11,630 nucleotides of DNA from Candidatus Halarchaeoplasma halalkaliphilum (GTDB lineage Archaea > Thermoplasmatota > Thermoplasmata > Halarchaeoplasmatales > Halarchaeoplasmataceae): contig SLLU01000101.1 in NCBI GenBank assembly GCA_007133925.1, positions 1-11,630 on the forward strand, read 5' to 3'. Below the pieces are notes generated by a model that saw nothing but the letters and a program-made list of their open reading frames with translations, did not search any database and was not told where the DNA came from. Positions 6,474-11,630 of the stretch are shown here, piece by piece. Every line of letters begins with the position of its first letter. Position 1 is the first letter of the stretch. The position numbers were made by a program, and so were the translations under genes.

Positions 6474-7697
6474 ATGAAATTGACTTTCTTGGGAGGCGTG
6501 TCAAAAGTTGGCCCCCTCTCTATGGTAATGGAATACAAGAATACGACCCTGATATTCGATCACGGGATGCTCCCTGCGGATCCGCCGGAGTATCCCATGA
6601 GGCCACCCCTTGCGGATCTGGCCTTCCTATCTCATTCACACCTTGATCACTGTGGTATGATACCTTCATTGGTCAGGATGTGTGATGTTAGCGTATTGGC
6701 CACACATCCAACACTGGAAGTGGTTGAATTACTACTTTACGACAGTTTGAAGATAGCGGAGATAGAGGGATATCCGAAGTACTTTGACAAGAGTGATGTG
6801 AAGAGGACCAAAGCGGCCTTCGACCTTATGGGTTTCAACTCAAAAAGAGACATAGGCGGTATGGAGATAGAAGTCCATTCGGCCGGACATATCCCGGGCT
6901 CCATGATGGTCGAGATCAAAGGAGAGGAGACTGCCCTGTTCACAGGAGATATACATACTGAGAGTAGCAGGTTGGTATGGGGCGCCCACCCGGTTAAATG
7001 TGATACGTTGATATTGGAATCCACGTACAGCGGCAGGGAACATGAGGATCGTAGTGAAATTGAGAATGAATTCCTGGACGATATAGATGATGTGCTGGCC
7101 AAGGGTGGTCAGGCCATCGTGCCAGCTTTTGCAGTGGGTAGGACCCAGGAGATACTGATGGTCCTTGATGATAGAGGATACGACGTATGGTTCGACGGTA
7201 TGGGCCGAACGGTGAACAACATATACCTAAGTCACACGGGATTTTTGAGGTCCGGAAAGGCCTTGGAAAAGGCGGTCAACAACGCCAATCCAGTCCGGTC
7301 CAGGAAGTCCAGAAGGGATGCAAAGGATGCTGAAGTGGTGGTGACAACTAGTGGTATGGTCGAGGGAGGCCCGGTCATGGAATACATTATGAACCGGCGA
7401 AGGGACCCCAACAGTGCCATATTCCTCACGGGATATCAGGTCGAAGGTACCAACGGAGACCGGTTGTTGAACAAGGGCATGGTCCATGATCGAGGGGCCA
7501 CCGTACCCGTTGAATGCACAGTCAAGAAATACGATTTCAGCGCCCATGCCGGACATACCCAATTGGTGGAATTTGCCCATGGCTGCGACCCCCAACGGAT
7601 AGTCCTCATGCACGGTGATAACCGGGAAGAGTTGGCTCAGGACCTTGACGAGTACGATATTTACATGCCCATCGAGGGAGAGGTCATAGAGGTATGA
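6474..7697 (+). CDS. Beta-CASP metallo-beta-lactamase-fold ribonuclease (aCPSF2-like)
   Basis: 407 residues, cytoplasmic, related to the cleavage and polyadenylation specificity factor nucleases. It should cut or trim RNA with two zinc ions. Zinc-binding motifs are His54, His56, Asp58 and His59 in SHSHLDHCG, His139 in AGHIPG and Asp159 in FTGDIH. The beta-CASP insertion follows, with motif A Glu182 (LESTYS), motif B His358 (FSAHAGH) and motif C His380 (LMHGD). There are no N-terminal KH domains, so it resembles aCPSF2 rather than the KH-bearing termination factor aCPSF1; the number of paralogues in the genome cannot be seen here. It has its own TATA box and ribosome site and is followed after three bases by nadC, with which it must be co-transcribed. 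Confidence 0.92.
   Translation: MKLTFLGGVSKVGPLSMVMEYKNTTLIFDHGMLPADPPEYPMRPPLADLAFLSHSHLDHCGMIPSLVRMCDVSVLATHPTLEVVELLLYDSLKIAEIEGYPKYFDKSDVKRTKAAFDLMGFNSKRDIGGMEIEVHSAGHIPGSMMVEIKGEETALFTGDIHTESSRLVWGAHPVKCDTLILESTYSGREHEDRSEIENEFLDDIDDVLAKGGQAIVPAFAVGRTQEILMVLDDRGYDVWFDGMGRTVNNIYLSHTGFLRSGKALEKAVNNANPVRSRKSRRDAKDAEVVVTTSGMVEGGPVMEYIMNRRRDPNSAIFLTGYQVEGTNGDRLLNKGMVHDRGATVPVECTVKKYDFSAHAGHTQLVEFAHGCDPQRIVLMHGDNREELAQDLDEYDIYMPIEGEVIEV
7689..7693 (+). promoter_or_regulatory. Ribosome binding site of nadC
   Basis: GAGGT within the last codons of the RNase gene, seven bases before the ATG at 7701. It supports that start and operon translation. Confidence 0.7.
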
Positions 7698-7700
7698 ACC

Positions 7701-8522
7701 ATGGAAAAATGGGTGCTGCGAAGGTATTTTGATAGGTATCTGGAGGAAGATCTGGGTTACGGTGATCTGACAACCCGTCTTTGCGTTGATGAACGTGAGG
7801 TTCGTGGATTCATAATATCCGGGGAGGATTTCATGATCAGCGGTACCCGGGAGATCTCTATCCTCTTTGAAAGCCACGGTGTCGAAGTTCTGAACTATGC
7901 CCCCTCGGGGACCCGGGCGAAAAAGGGGGACACATTAATGGAGTTAAAGGGTTCATCTACCACCATATTGAGTCTCGAACGTACAGCCCTCAACATACTG
8001 ATGAGGATGTGCGGTATCGCCACGAAGGTCAGCGAGATGAAAAAAGTGGCAGGAGATACAGTGATCGCATGCACGAGAAAAACCACTCCCGGTTTCAGAT
8101 ATTTCGAGAAAAGGGCTGTGGAAGATGGAGGAGGAGACCCACACCGCATGGCCCTTGACGACATGGTTCTGATAAAGGATAACCACATCGTACTAGCAGG
8201 GGGGGTTGAAAAGGCTATGGATAAGGCACAGAAGGCGTCCTTCTCCAAGAAGATCGATGTGGAGGTCACGGACATGGGTGGTGCGGTCGCAGCTGCAAAA
8301 AATGGTGCGGACATAATCATGCTGGATAACATGTCCGTGGTAGCCGTCAAGGAAATCTATGCCAAGATCAAGGATATCGATAAACACATAATCGTGGAGG
8401 TATCCGGTGGTATAGATGAATCGAACATCGCCGATTATGCCCCCTTTGCGGACGTGATATCCTCTGGTGCGCTCACCCATTCTTACATCTCCGTTGATAT
8501 TTCCTTGAGGATAGAGCAGTAA
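7701..8522 (+). CDS. nadC: Quinolinate phosphoribosyltransferase (nicotinate-nucleotide pyrophosphorylase)
   Basis: 273 residues, the usual length. It converts quinolinate and phosphoribosyl pyrophosphate to nicotinate mononucleotide, CO2 and pyrophosphate in de novo NAD synthesis. The family motifs are in order: EDLGYGDLTTR (16-26), SLERTALNIL with Arg94, TRKTTPGFRYFEK (125-137), GGGDPHRMALDDMVLIKDNHI with His148, Arg149 and Lys159, VEVT with Glu188, IIMLDN with Asp209, and VSGGI (234-238). All the substrate-binding basic residues expected of NadC are present. The related ModD protein is a less likely alternative because no molybdate transport genes are nearby. nadA and nadB are not in the window. 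The gene follows the beta-CASP RNase by three bases. No poly-T run follows the stop, so termination may use the stem-loop at 8557-8580. Confidence 0.93.
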   Translation: MEKWVLRRYFDRYLEEDLGYGDLTTRLCVDEREVRGFIISGEDFMISGTREISILFESHGVEVLNYAPSGTRAKKGDTLMELKGSSTTILSLERTALNILMRMCGIATKVSEMKKVAGDTVIACTRKTTPGFRYFEKRAVEDGGGDPHRMALDDMVLIKDNHIVLAGGVEKAMDKAQKASFSKKIDVEVTDMGGAVAAAKNGADIIMLDNMSVVAVKEIYAKIKDIDKHIIVEVSGGIDESNIADYAPFADVISSGALTHSYISVDISLRIEQ

Positions 8523-8536
8523 AAGGTATCCACTGA

Positions 8537-8584
8537 TCGAACCAATTCTCACCTGTCGCCTGCAATAAATAGTGCAGGCGCCGG
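8537..8584. repeat. Direct repeat copy 1: tRNA-Gly 3' end plus downstream flank, degenerate
   Basis: This segment matches 8650-8701: the first 17 bases differ at one position, followed by a shared GTCGCCTGCA and a shared 14-base AGTGCAGGCGCCGG. The last part equals the 3' acceptor strand and part of the T stem of the tRNA gene (read on the - strand), but no cloverleaf can be formed beyond it. It therefore looks like a copied tRNA 3' end with its flank, such as a recombination or integration scar or a tandem duplication that decayed. Confidence 0.75.
8557..8580. repeat. Inverted repeat (stem-loop) downstream of nadC
   Basis: CGCCTGCA and TGCAGGCG form a perfect eight-base stem around the eight-base loop ATAAATAG. 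It starts 34 bases after the nadC stop and may act as a terminator or transcript end. It is the equivalent of the larger-loop hairpin at 8671-8697 in the second repeat copy. Confidence 0.6.
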
Positions 8585-8649
8585 TATCAGTTCGGAATAA
8601 CTCGCTTTGCTCATAATTCCAAACGCTCGTGAAGCCCCAGCTTCCCTCG

Positions 8650-8701
8650 TCGAACCAGTTCTCACCCCGTCGCCTGCATAAAAAAAAAGTGCAGGCGCCG
8701 G
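8650..8701. repeat. Direct repeat copy 2, containing the 3' end of tRNA-Gly
   Basis: This is the intact partner of 8537-8584, offset by about 115 bases. It includes the tRNA 3' acceptor strand, its poly-T terminator and 30 bases of downstream flank (- strand sense). The 65 bases between the copies (8585-8649) hold no convincing gene; a five-base stem GAAGC/GCTTC at 8631-8644 is the only structure I see there. A 38-codon - strand frame from a GTG at 8665 to a stop at 8549 runs from one copy to the other but is probably chance. Confidence 0.75.
8680..8688 (-). terminator. Poly-T terminator of tRNA-Gly
   Basis: Nine T in a row on the - strand, beginning two bases after the discriminator base. 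This is a typical archaeal intrinsic terminator. It sits in the loop of an inverted repeat whose one arm is the tRNA 3' acceptor strand. Confidence 0.75.
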
Positions 8702-8763
8702 GATTCGAACCCGGGCAGAAGGCTTGGAAGGCCTTAATCCTAACCAGACTAGATCACGCCTGC
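8690..8763 (-). tRNA. tRNA-Gly (anticodon TCC)
   Basis: 74 bases including discriminator A73; no intron and no encoded CCA. The acceptor strands GCAGGCG and CGCCTGC pair fully. The D arm is ATCT/GGAT around AGTCTGGTTA. The anticodon arm is AAGGC-CTTCCAA-GCCTT, placing TCC at positions 34-36, which reads GGA and, by wobble, other glycine codons. The T arm is CCGGG-TTCGAAT-CCCGG, and the variable loop is four bases. A TATA-like TTAAAAA lies about 30 bases upstream and a T9 terminator directly downstream, so the gene appears functional and independently transcribed. Confidence 0.97.
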
Positions 8764-8790
8764 GTATTACGAGGGCATAATACCTACCTC

Positions 8791-8797
8791 TTTTTAA
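8791..8797 (-). promoter_or_regulatory. TATA box of tRNA-Gly
   Basis: TTAAAAA on the - strand, centred about 31 bases before the first base of the tRNA. This would start transcription a few bases ahead of the mature 5' end. Confidence 0.5.
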
Positions 8798-8921
8798 CCA
8801 TTTTGGAGGTTTCCAATTTACCGTCTATCGGTGGATATCCCGAGCTTGTCTGACAAAATGTCTTACGCATCCCCATTTCTCGTAAAAAAGCAGGTGAAAA
8901 TCCGCCGTTTCATCCGATACA
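8798..8921. other. Intergenic stretch without a recognised gene
   Basis: Together with the repeats and the tRNA this belongs to the only gap of more than 300 bases between protein genes (8523-8964). Apart from the tRNA promoter on one side and the sepF promoter on the other, I see no open frame with family similarity, no hairpin with a T run, and no riboswitch-like structure here. Confidence 0.6.
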
Positions 8922-8928
8922 TTTTTAT
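8922..8928 (+). promoter_or_regulatory. TATA box of sepF
   Basis: TTTTTAT centred about 40 bases before the ATG at 8965, predicting transcription from near 8951 and a leader of about 14 bases that includes GGAAGTGA at 8952-8959. Confidence 0.5.
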
Positions 8929-8964
8929 GAGGCATCTGTCATCTACCTCTTGGAAGTGAAGTTC

Positions 8965-9345
8965 ATGATCGGAGACTTCTTCAAGAAGAAAACCCATAAA
9001 AGGGTCATAAAAGGCGAACGCTTGGGCTCAGAGGAATATATCGACCTCGGGGAGTTGATGGAATCTGTGGATTTTTCAGAGGAGGCTGAAACGTTAATAA
9101 AGGTCGCCGAAATTCATCGTTACGAGGATATTCGAAAGATCACCGACGAGCTATACAGCGGACACATACTCCTGGTCGATACCGAGAGCATAGCGGGTAA
9201 TCGAGATGCATTGAAAAGGGTCCACAACGAGCTAAAGGCCGTTGCCAACGATGTATCCGGAGATGTGGCAGCAGTGGGGCAGAATTTTCTGGCGGTAACT
9301 CCTGCGGGTATAGGGATAGACCGAAAGAAGCTTAAGCCTTTCTAA
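8965..9345 (+). CDS. sepF: Archaeal SepF cell-division protein (FtsZ membrane anchor)
   Basis: 126 residues. Residues 1-14 (MIGDFFKKKTHKRV) are a short hydrophobic then basic segment, consistent with the membrane-targeting N-terminus of SepF. The conserved SepF (DUF552) core spans about 43-122: LIKVAEIHRYEDIRKITDEL, then GHILLVDTESIAGN (66-79), DALKRVHNELKAVANDVSGD (81-100), and the closing FLAVTPAGIGIDRKKL (108-123). In archaea that have FtsZ, SepF binds the FtsZ C-terminal tail and ties the division ring to the membrane. ATG 8965 is chosen because it gives the usual N-terminus and has GGAAGTGA six bases before it. In-frame TTG 8950 and GTG 8956 are alternatives, the first fitting a leaderless message. 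The gene has its own promoter and a T8 terminator. ftsZ is not in the window. Confidence 0.92.
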   Translation: MIGDFFKKKTHKRVIKGERLGSEEYIDLGELMESVDFSEEAETLIKVAEIHRYEDIRKITDELYSGHILLVDTESIAGNRDALKRVHNELKAVANDVSGDVAAVGQNFLAVTPAGIGIDRKKLKPF

Positions 9346-9372
9346 AAAACCCCTTTCTCTCTTGTTTTTTTT
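9344..9372. terminator. Bidirectional poly-T terminator region between sepF and the KaiC-like gene
   Basis: Eight T on the + strand at 9365-9372 end sepF transcripts, and six T on the - strand (A at 9344-9349) end the opposing gene. The two genes share the 25-base gap, and each T run touches or enters the opposite stop codon. Confidence 0.6.
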
Positions 9373-10072
9373 ATTCCGAGATAACCCGGGCTATCTGGAA
9401 ATGATTACCTTCGTGTAGCAGTGCGTAGTAGTTCTTGGTATGATTGACTTGTCTCATCTTCACGCATCTCATCCACAGCTGTATCTCGGTCTCGCTGACA
9501 TGGTGATATTTAAGATAGATGATACCATCTGAGAGAAAATCCTCTCCGTAGAGGTTGTATCTTCCAGCATCTTCCCATGATTCGGTGATCAAAAATACGT
9601 TTATGTTGAGTCTCTTTAGGAAACCGAAGAATTTGAACAATTCCTTTCTCGGATTCTTGAACTCCATGAGAGAGTACAGGGCGGACATGGAATCCAGGGC
9701 GATTATGTCGAAGCCATCCTCCACCCTTCTATGGATGTATTTTTCAACGATCTTAAGCCAGTTGTGAGTTTCCTGGGCCTCGGTATGTTCCAATCTTATC
9801 TTGGAAACATCCGCTATCAGGAATTTATCCTCGTCCCATTCCTTTATCCCCAGACCCCTTGCTGTGGCCTGGAGGCTTTCCTTTGTCTCTTCCAGGGACA
9901 GATAAAGGGATTTTTTTCCGTCGAACCCAGCGTTGTTGGACAGCATATTCATGGTGATACTGGATTTGAATGTGCCGGGTCCTCCCCGCACCAGAACAAT
10001 GTGTCCATGGGGGATACCGCCCTTCAGCAATTCGTCAAAACCTTCTATGTAAGTCTTAATTTTATCTCTCAT
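9371..10072 (-). CDS. Single-domain KaiC/RadA-like ATPase
   Basis: 233 residues, one KaiC domain (the circadian protein has two). The N-terminus TYIEGFDELLKGGIPHGHIVLV is typical. The Walker A is GGPGTFKSS (30-38), with Lys36 and Ser37 present but Phe35 in place of the usual glycine. The paired glutamates of SLEET (59-63) correspond to the catalytic EE of KaiC. Walker B is DIIALDS (122-128). The C-terminus KMRQVNHTKNYYALL fits the KaiC KMRGxxH segment. Such archaeal proteins are thought to be nucleotide-driven oligomeric switches, some in signalling; no partner can be named here. The ATG at 10072 is preferred to the TTG at 10075; a TATA box lies at -27. It runs head-on into sepF and lies downstream of the phosphomevalonate dehydratase operon but with its own promoter. 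Confidence 0.87.
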   Translation of the reverse strand: MRDKIKTYIEGFDELLKGGIPHGHIVLVRGGPGTFKSSITMNMLSNNAGFDGKKSLYLSLEETKESLQATARGLGIKEWDEDKFLIADVSKIRLEHTEAQETHNWLKIVEKYIHRRVEDGFDIIALDSMSALYSLMEFKNPRKELFKFFGFLKRLNINVFLITESWEDAGRYNLYGEDFLSDGIIYLKYHHVSETEIQLWMRCVKMRQVNHTKNYYALLHEGNHFQIARVISE

Positions 10073-10097
10073 CAAAACCAGTTAGGCGGTATTGAGG

Positions 10098-10107
10098 TAT
10101 AAATTTA
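10098..10107 (-). promoter_or_regulatory. TATA box of the KaiC-like gene
   Basis: TAAATTTATA on the - strand, 26-35 bases before the ATG at 10072. It indicates a transcript with almost no leader, separate from the upstream operon. Confidence 0.65.
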
Positions 10108-10140
10108 TTGGCGGATTATCTTGAACCATGGAGTTCTGAC

Positions 10141-10164
10141 TGAAAAAATCACCGAATTTTTTCA
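10141..10164. terminator. Palindrome across the stop codon of the dehydratase small subunit
   Basis: TGAAAAAAT and ATTTTTTCA form a perfect nine-base inverted repeat around the six-base loop CACCGA. On the - strand the stop codon (10151-10149) overlaps the loop edge, and the T6 run of the distal arm follows it. It probably ends the operon; an operator role is a weaker alternative. Confidence 0.55.
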
Positions 10165-10532
10165 ACCTCTCCTTTATCCGCATCCACTCTGAGTACGTCT
10201 CCTGTTTTGAACTGGGATATGTCAACCTGATCCACACAGGGTATCCCTGCAAGTATAACTCCCGTGGCCACGATGGTCTCGGTTTCCTCGTTGACCACCG
10301 CCGCGGGCCCCACCTGGTTTTTCTGGAGGCCGTAGATCACATACGAACCCACAGTGGAACCCTTGCCCCTGGGGAATACAAGTATCTTACCCGTGACGCA
10401 CTGTCCTTCCAGGGGGTGGTCCTTCTCTATGACTATCCCGGTGTCAATATCTATACCACCGTAGAACCCGATGGGTTCGGGTGAAACCACTGCTTCCCCT
10501 TCTGCCATTCCTGGAGAGATCATACGACTCAT
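10149..10532 (-). CDS. Phosphomevalonate dehydratase, small subunit (aconitase X swivel domain, DUF126)
   Basis: 127 residues, the usual size for the small subunit of archaeal phosphomevalonate dehydratase, which removes water from (R)-5-phosphomevalonate to give trans-anhydromevalonate 5-phosphate in the archaeal mevalonate pathway to isoprenoid lipids. The swivel-domain signature is clear: GGIDIDTGIVIEKDHPLEG (25-43), GKILVFPRGKGSTVGSYV (48-65) with the expected catalytic Ser59, then AGIPCVD (95-101) and TGDVLRVDA (110-118). The ATG at 10532 directly follows the stop of the large subunit, and a full GGAGGTG lies six bases before it, which rules in this start over the overlapping out-of-frame ATG at 10536. 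It acts only in complex with the large subunit. Confidence 0.92.
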   Translation of the reverse strand: MSRMISPGMAEGEAVVSPEPIGFYGGIDIDTGIVIEKDHPLEGQCVTGKILVFPRGKGSTVGSYVIYGLQKNQVGPAAVVNEETETIVATGVILAGIPCVDQVDISQFKTGDVLRVDADKGEVEKIR

Positions 10533-11630
10533 TCATAACACCTCCTCTATGAGAGACTCTATCGATTTGAATACAACTTTTTGTTTGCAGAAACCCGGTA
10601 AGTACTGGGCGGCCTTTCCGGATGTGCACGCCGTGGTATTGTACCCCATGGACTCTATGGGGGAGACCACCATGCACGTATCCGCAACTATCAGGCCTCC
10701 GGCAGCTTCGATGATATCGGTGTATCCCATGCGGTTAGCGGCTTCCTTCATCAAACGGGAAGTGCAGACCCACAGGGGTTTTTTCAGGCTTTTTCCCTCC
10801 ACCAGTGCGGCCACTTTCTGTATATCCCTGAGGGATGCATGGGGACAGCCAAGGATGGTGATGTCCGGTTGGTCACCAGTGTTCAAGGACTCGTAGGTTT
10901 CCTTTATATTATCACTGTCAACGGATACCTTTTCAAGCCCTGATGTATCCTGAAGATGTGCTTCGGGCGTCAACTCCTCGGCATGATAGAGGGCAACGGC
11001 ACCGGAAGCAGCCATGGCCGCACCCAGGGCCTTCAGATCATCGGTGTTCGCACTTGTGGGCAGTCCCTTGAAGTAGGGTATCCTGTTTTTCACTACCTTT
11101 CCTATGTGCCACCCCAAGGCACCGTAATCCGCGTCGGAGGTCATATCACAGGACACATCCACCAGTATGTCCGGTTTCCTGTTCTCATCCAGGTGGAGTC
11201 CGTAGTTCGGAGTCTTGCCCAATATGGCAGCACCCAGGGCGCTTGGCCCTCCTTCCCGGTTCGTTCTTGCGGATATCACTGAATTTGCGAAGGAGACTGC
11301 TGACGATTCCGACCAGGCTATGTGTTCCCGGTACCGGGGCAAATTGCCTGCAAGGTATGGAGTGCAGGTGGAAGTGACCACTATTCCCATCTTCTTGAAT
11401 GCCGCCATTATGCGCAACTGCCTTTCTGCGAAATCCTCGGGAAATCCGATCTCTTTCCAATCCTCAAGGTCCATGCCTGCGGGATTCAAAAAGGTGAGTA
11501 CAGACACCTTTGCCCCTTTGGAAGCCATATCCTCCAAAAAGTCAAGGCCAGGGTTCCCTATGGATTTGTAGGACACTCCCGCAACCTGAACGGAACCCAC
11601 AGGTATCATCTTGTCAGCACCGTAGATATC
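10533..11630 (-). CDS. Phosphomevalonate dehydratase, large subunit (aconitase X catalytic), 5' end outside window
   Basis: 365 residues are visible. The frame stays open to the window edge (DIYGADKM just before the Met at 11609), and the conserved DIYGADKMIPV segment normally lies some 30 residues into the protein, so the true start is beyond 11630. This is the iron-sulfur catalytic subunit of the aconitase X family. Cysteine-containing segments that probably include the cluster ligands are seen in STCTPYLAGN, ILGCPHASL and VADTCMVVSP. Other family segments are VSYKSIGNPGL at the start, SARTNREGGPSALGAAILGKTP in the middle, and GYNTTACTSGKAAQYLPG near the end. The stop directly abuts the small-subunit start, so the two are made from one message. 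The combination of both subunits argues strongly for the anhydromevalonate route rather than a bacterial-type aconitase X with another substrate. Confidence 0.93.
   Translation of the reverse strand, partial: DIYGADKMIPVGSVQVAGVSYKSIGNPGLDFLEDMASKGAKVSVLTFLNPAGMDLEDWKEIGFPEDFAERQLRIMAAFKKMGIVVTSTCTPYLAGNLPRYREHIAWSESSAVSFANSVISARTNREGGPSALGAAILGKTPNYGLHLDENRKPDILVDVSCDMTSDADYGALGWHIGKVVKNRIPYFKGLPTSANTDDLKALGAAMAASGAVALYHAEELTPEAHLQDTSGLEKVSVDSDNIKETYESLNTGDQPDITILGCPHASLRDIQKVAALVEGKSLKKPLWVCTSRLMKEAANRMGYTDIIEAAGGLIVADTCMVVSPIESMGYNTTACTSGKAAQYLPGFCKQKVVFKSIESLIEEVL
10539..10545 (-). promoter_or_regulatory. Ribosome binding site of the dehydratase small subunit
   Basis: GGAGGTG on the - strand, inside the last codons of the large-subunit gene and six bases before the ATG at 10532. 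It decides between two ATGs four bases apart. Confidence 0.85.

Noticed and set aside
7227..7877. 216-codon frame on the - strand across the RNase-nadC junction
   Set aside because: It is opposite two well-identified genes, and its translation shows no family motifs.
8573..8649. Possible second tRNA-Gly gene ending at the copied 3' strand
   Set aside because: Only the acceptor 3' strand and part of the T stem match; no D arm, anticodon arm or 5' acceptor strand can be placed.
8549..8665. 38-codon - strand frame starting with GTG in one repeat copy and ending in the other
   Set aside because: It is short, has no clear ribosome site, and its ends are set by the repeats. There is no family likeness.
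8629..8853. Open frame of 74 codons on the + strand across the tRNA region
   Set aside because: Its central part (APGFEPGQKAWKAL) is the antisense translation of tRNA-Gly, a well-known spurious product, and the rest covers repeat and promoter sequence.
1..11630. CRISPR array, transposase or toxin-antitoxin pair
   Set aside because: No regularly spaced repeats, no transposase motifs and no small paired genes of that kind were seen. The only direct repeat is the tRNA-linked two-copy one.

Overview
The window is archaeal. The signs are TATA-box promoters about 27 bases ahead of start codons with little or no leader, GGAGGTG-type ribosome sites inside operons, poly-T terminators, a tRNA gene without an encoded CCA end, and marker proteins: indolepyruvate oxidoreductase IorAB, a beta-CASP RNase of the aCPSF type, archaeal SepF, a COG1395-type regulator and aconitase-X phosphomevalonate dehydratase. 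The gene set suggests a euryarchaeal lineage with FtsZ-based division and the archaeal (phosphomevalonate dehydratase) form of the mevalonate pathway. A Thermoplasmatota-like or methanogen-related genome is plausible but cannot be fixed from this window.

Left part (1-3022): the 3' end of a 2-oxoacid:ferredoxin oxidoreductase beta subunit (PorB/VorB) runs into iorA and iorB, giving a 2-oxoacid oxidation operon on the + strand. It meets a small cupin gene end to end. A divergent promoter pair at about 3023-3113 serves the cupin (-) and a LOG/TIGR00725-type nucleotide-binding protein (+).

Middle (3555-8522): a - strand pair encodes a COG1395 transcriptional regulator followed, with a one-base stop/start overlap, by an unfamiliar 211-residue protein that may be a decayed TraB/GumN-fold protein. 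Next comes an aldo/keto reductase with an added C-terminal region, then a divergent promoter, then a + strand operon of beta-CASP RNase and nadC (NAD synthesis).

Right part (8523-11630): a gene-poor stretch holds tRNA-Gly(TCC) on the - strand, plus a direct repeat that copies the tRNA 3' end and its downstream flank. Then come sepF (+), a convergent KaiC-like ATPase (-), and the - strand operon for the large (partial) and small subunits of phosphomevalonate dehydratase.

Most of this is housekeeping. The points most worth a second look are the duplicated tRNA 3' end with its mirrored acceptor-stem sequence, the coupled regulator/TraB-like pair, the KaiC-like ATPase with an altered Walker A, and the tail on the aldo/keto reductase. 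I found no CRISPR array, transposase or clear defence system.
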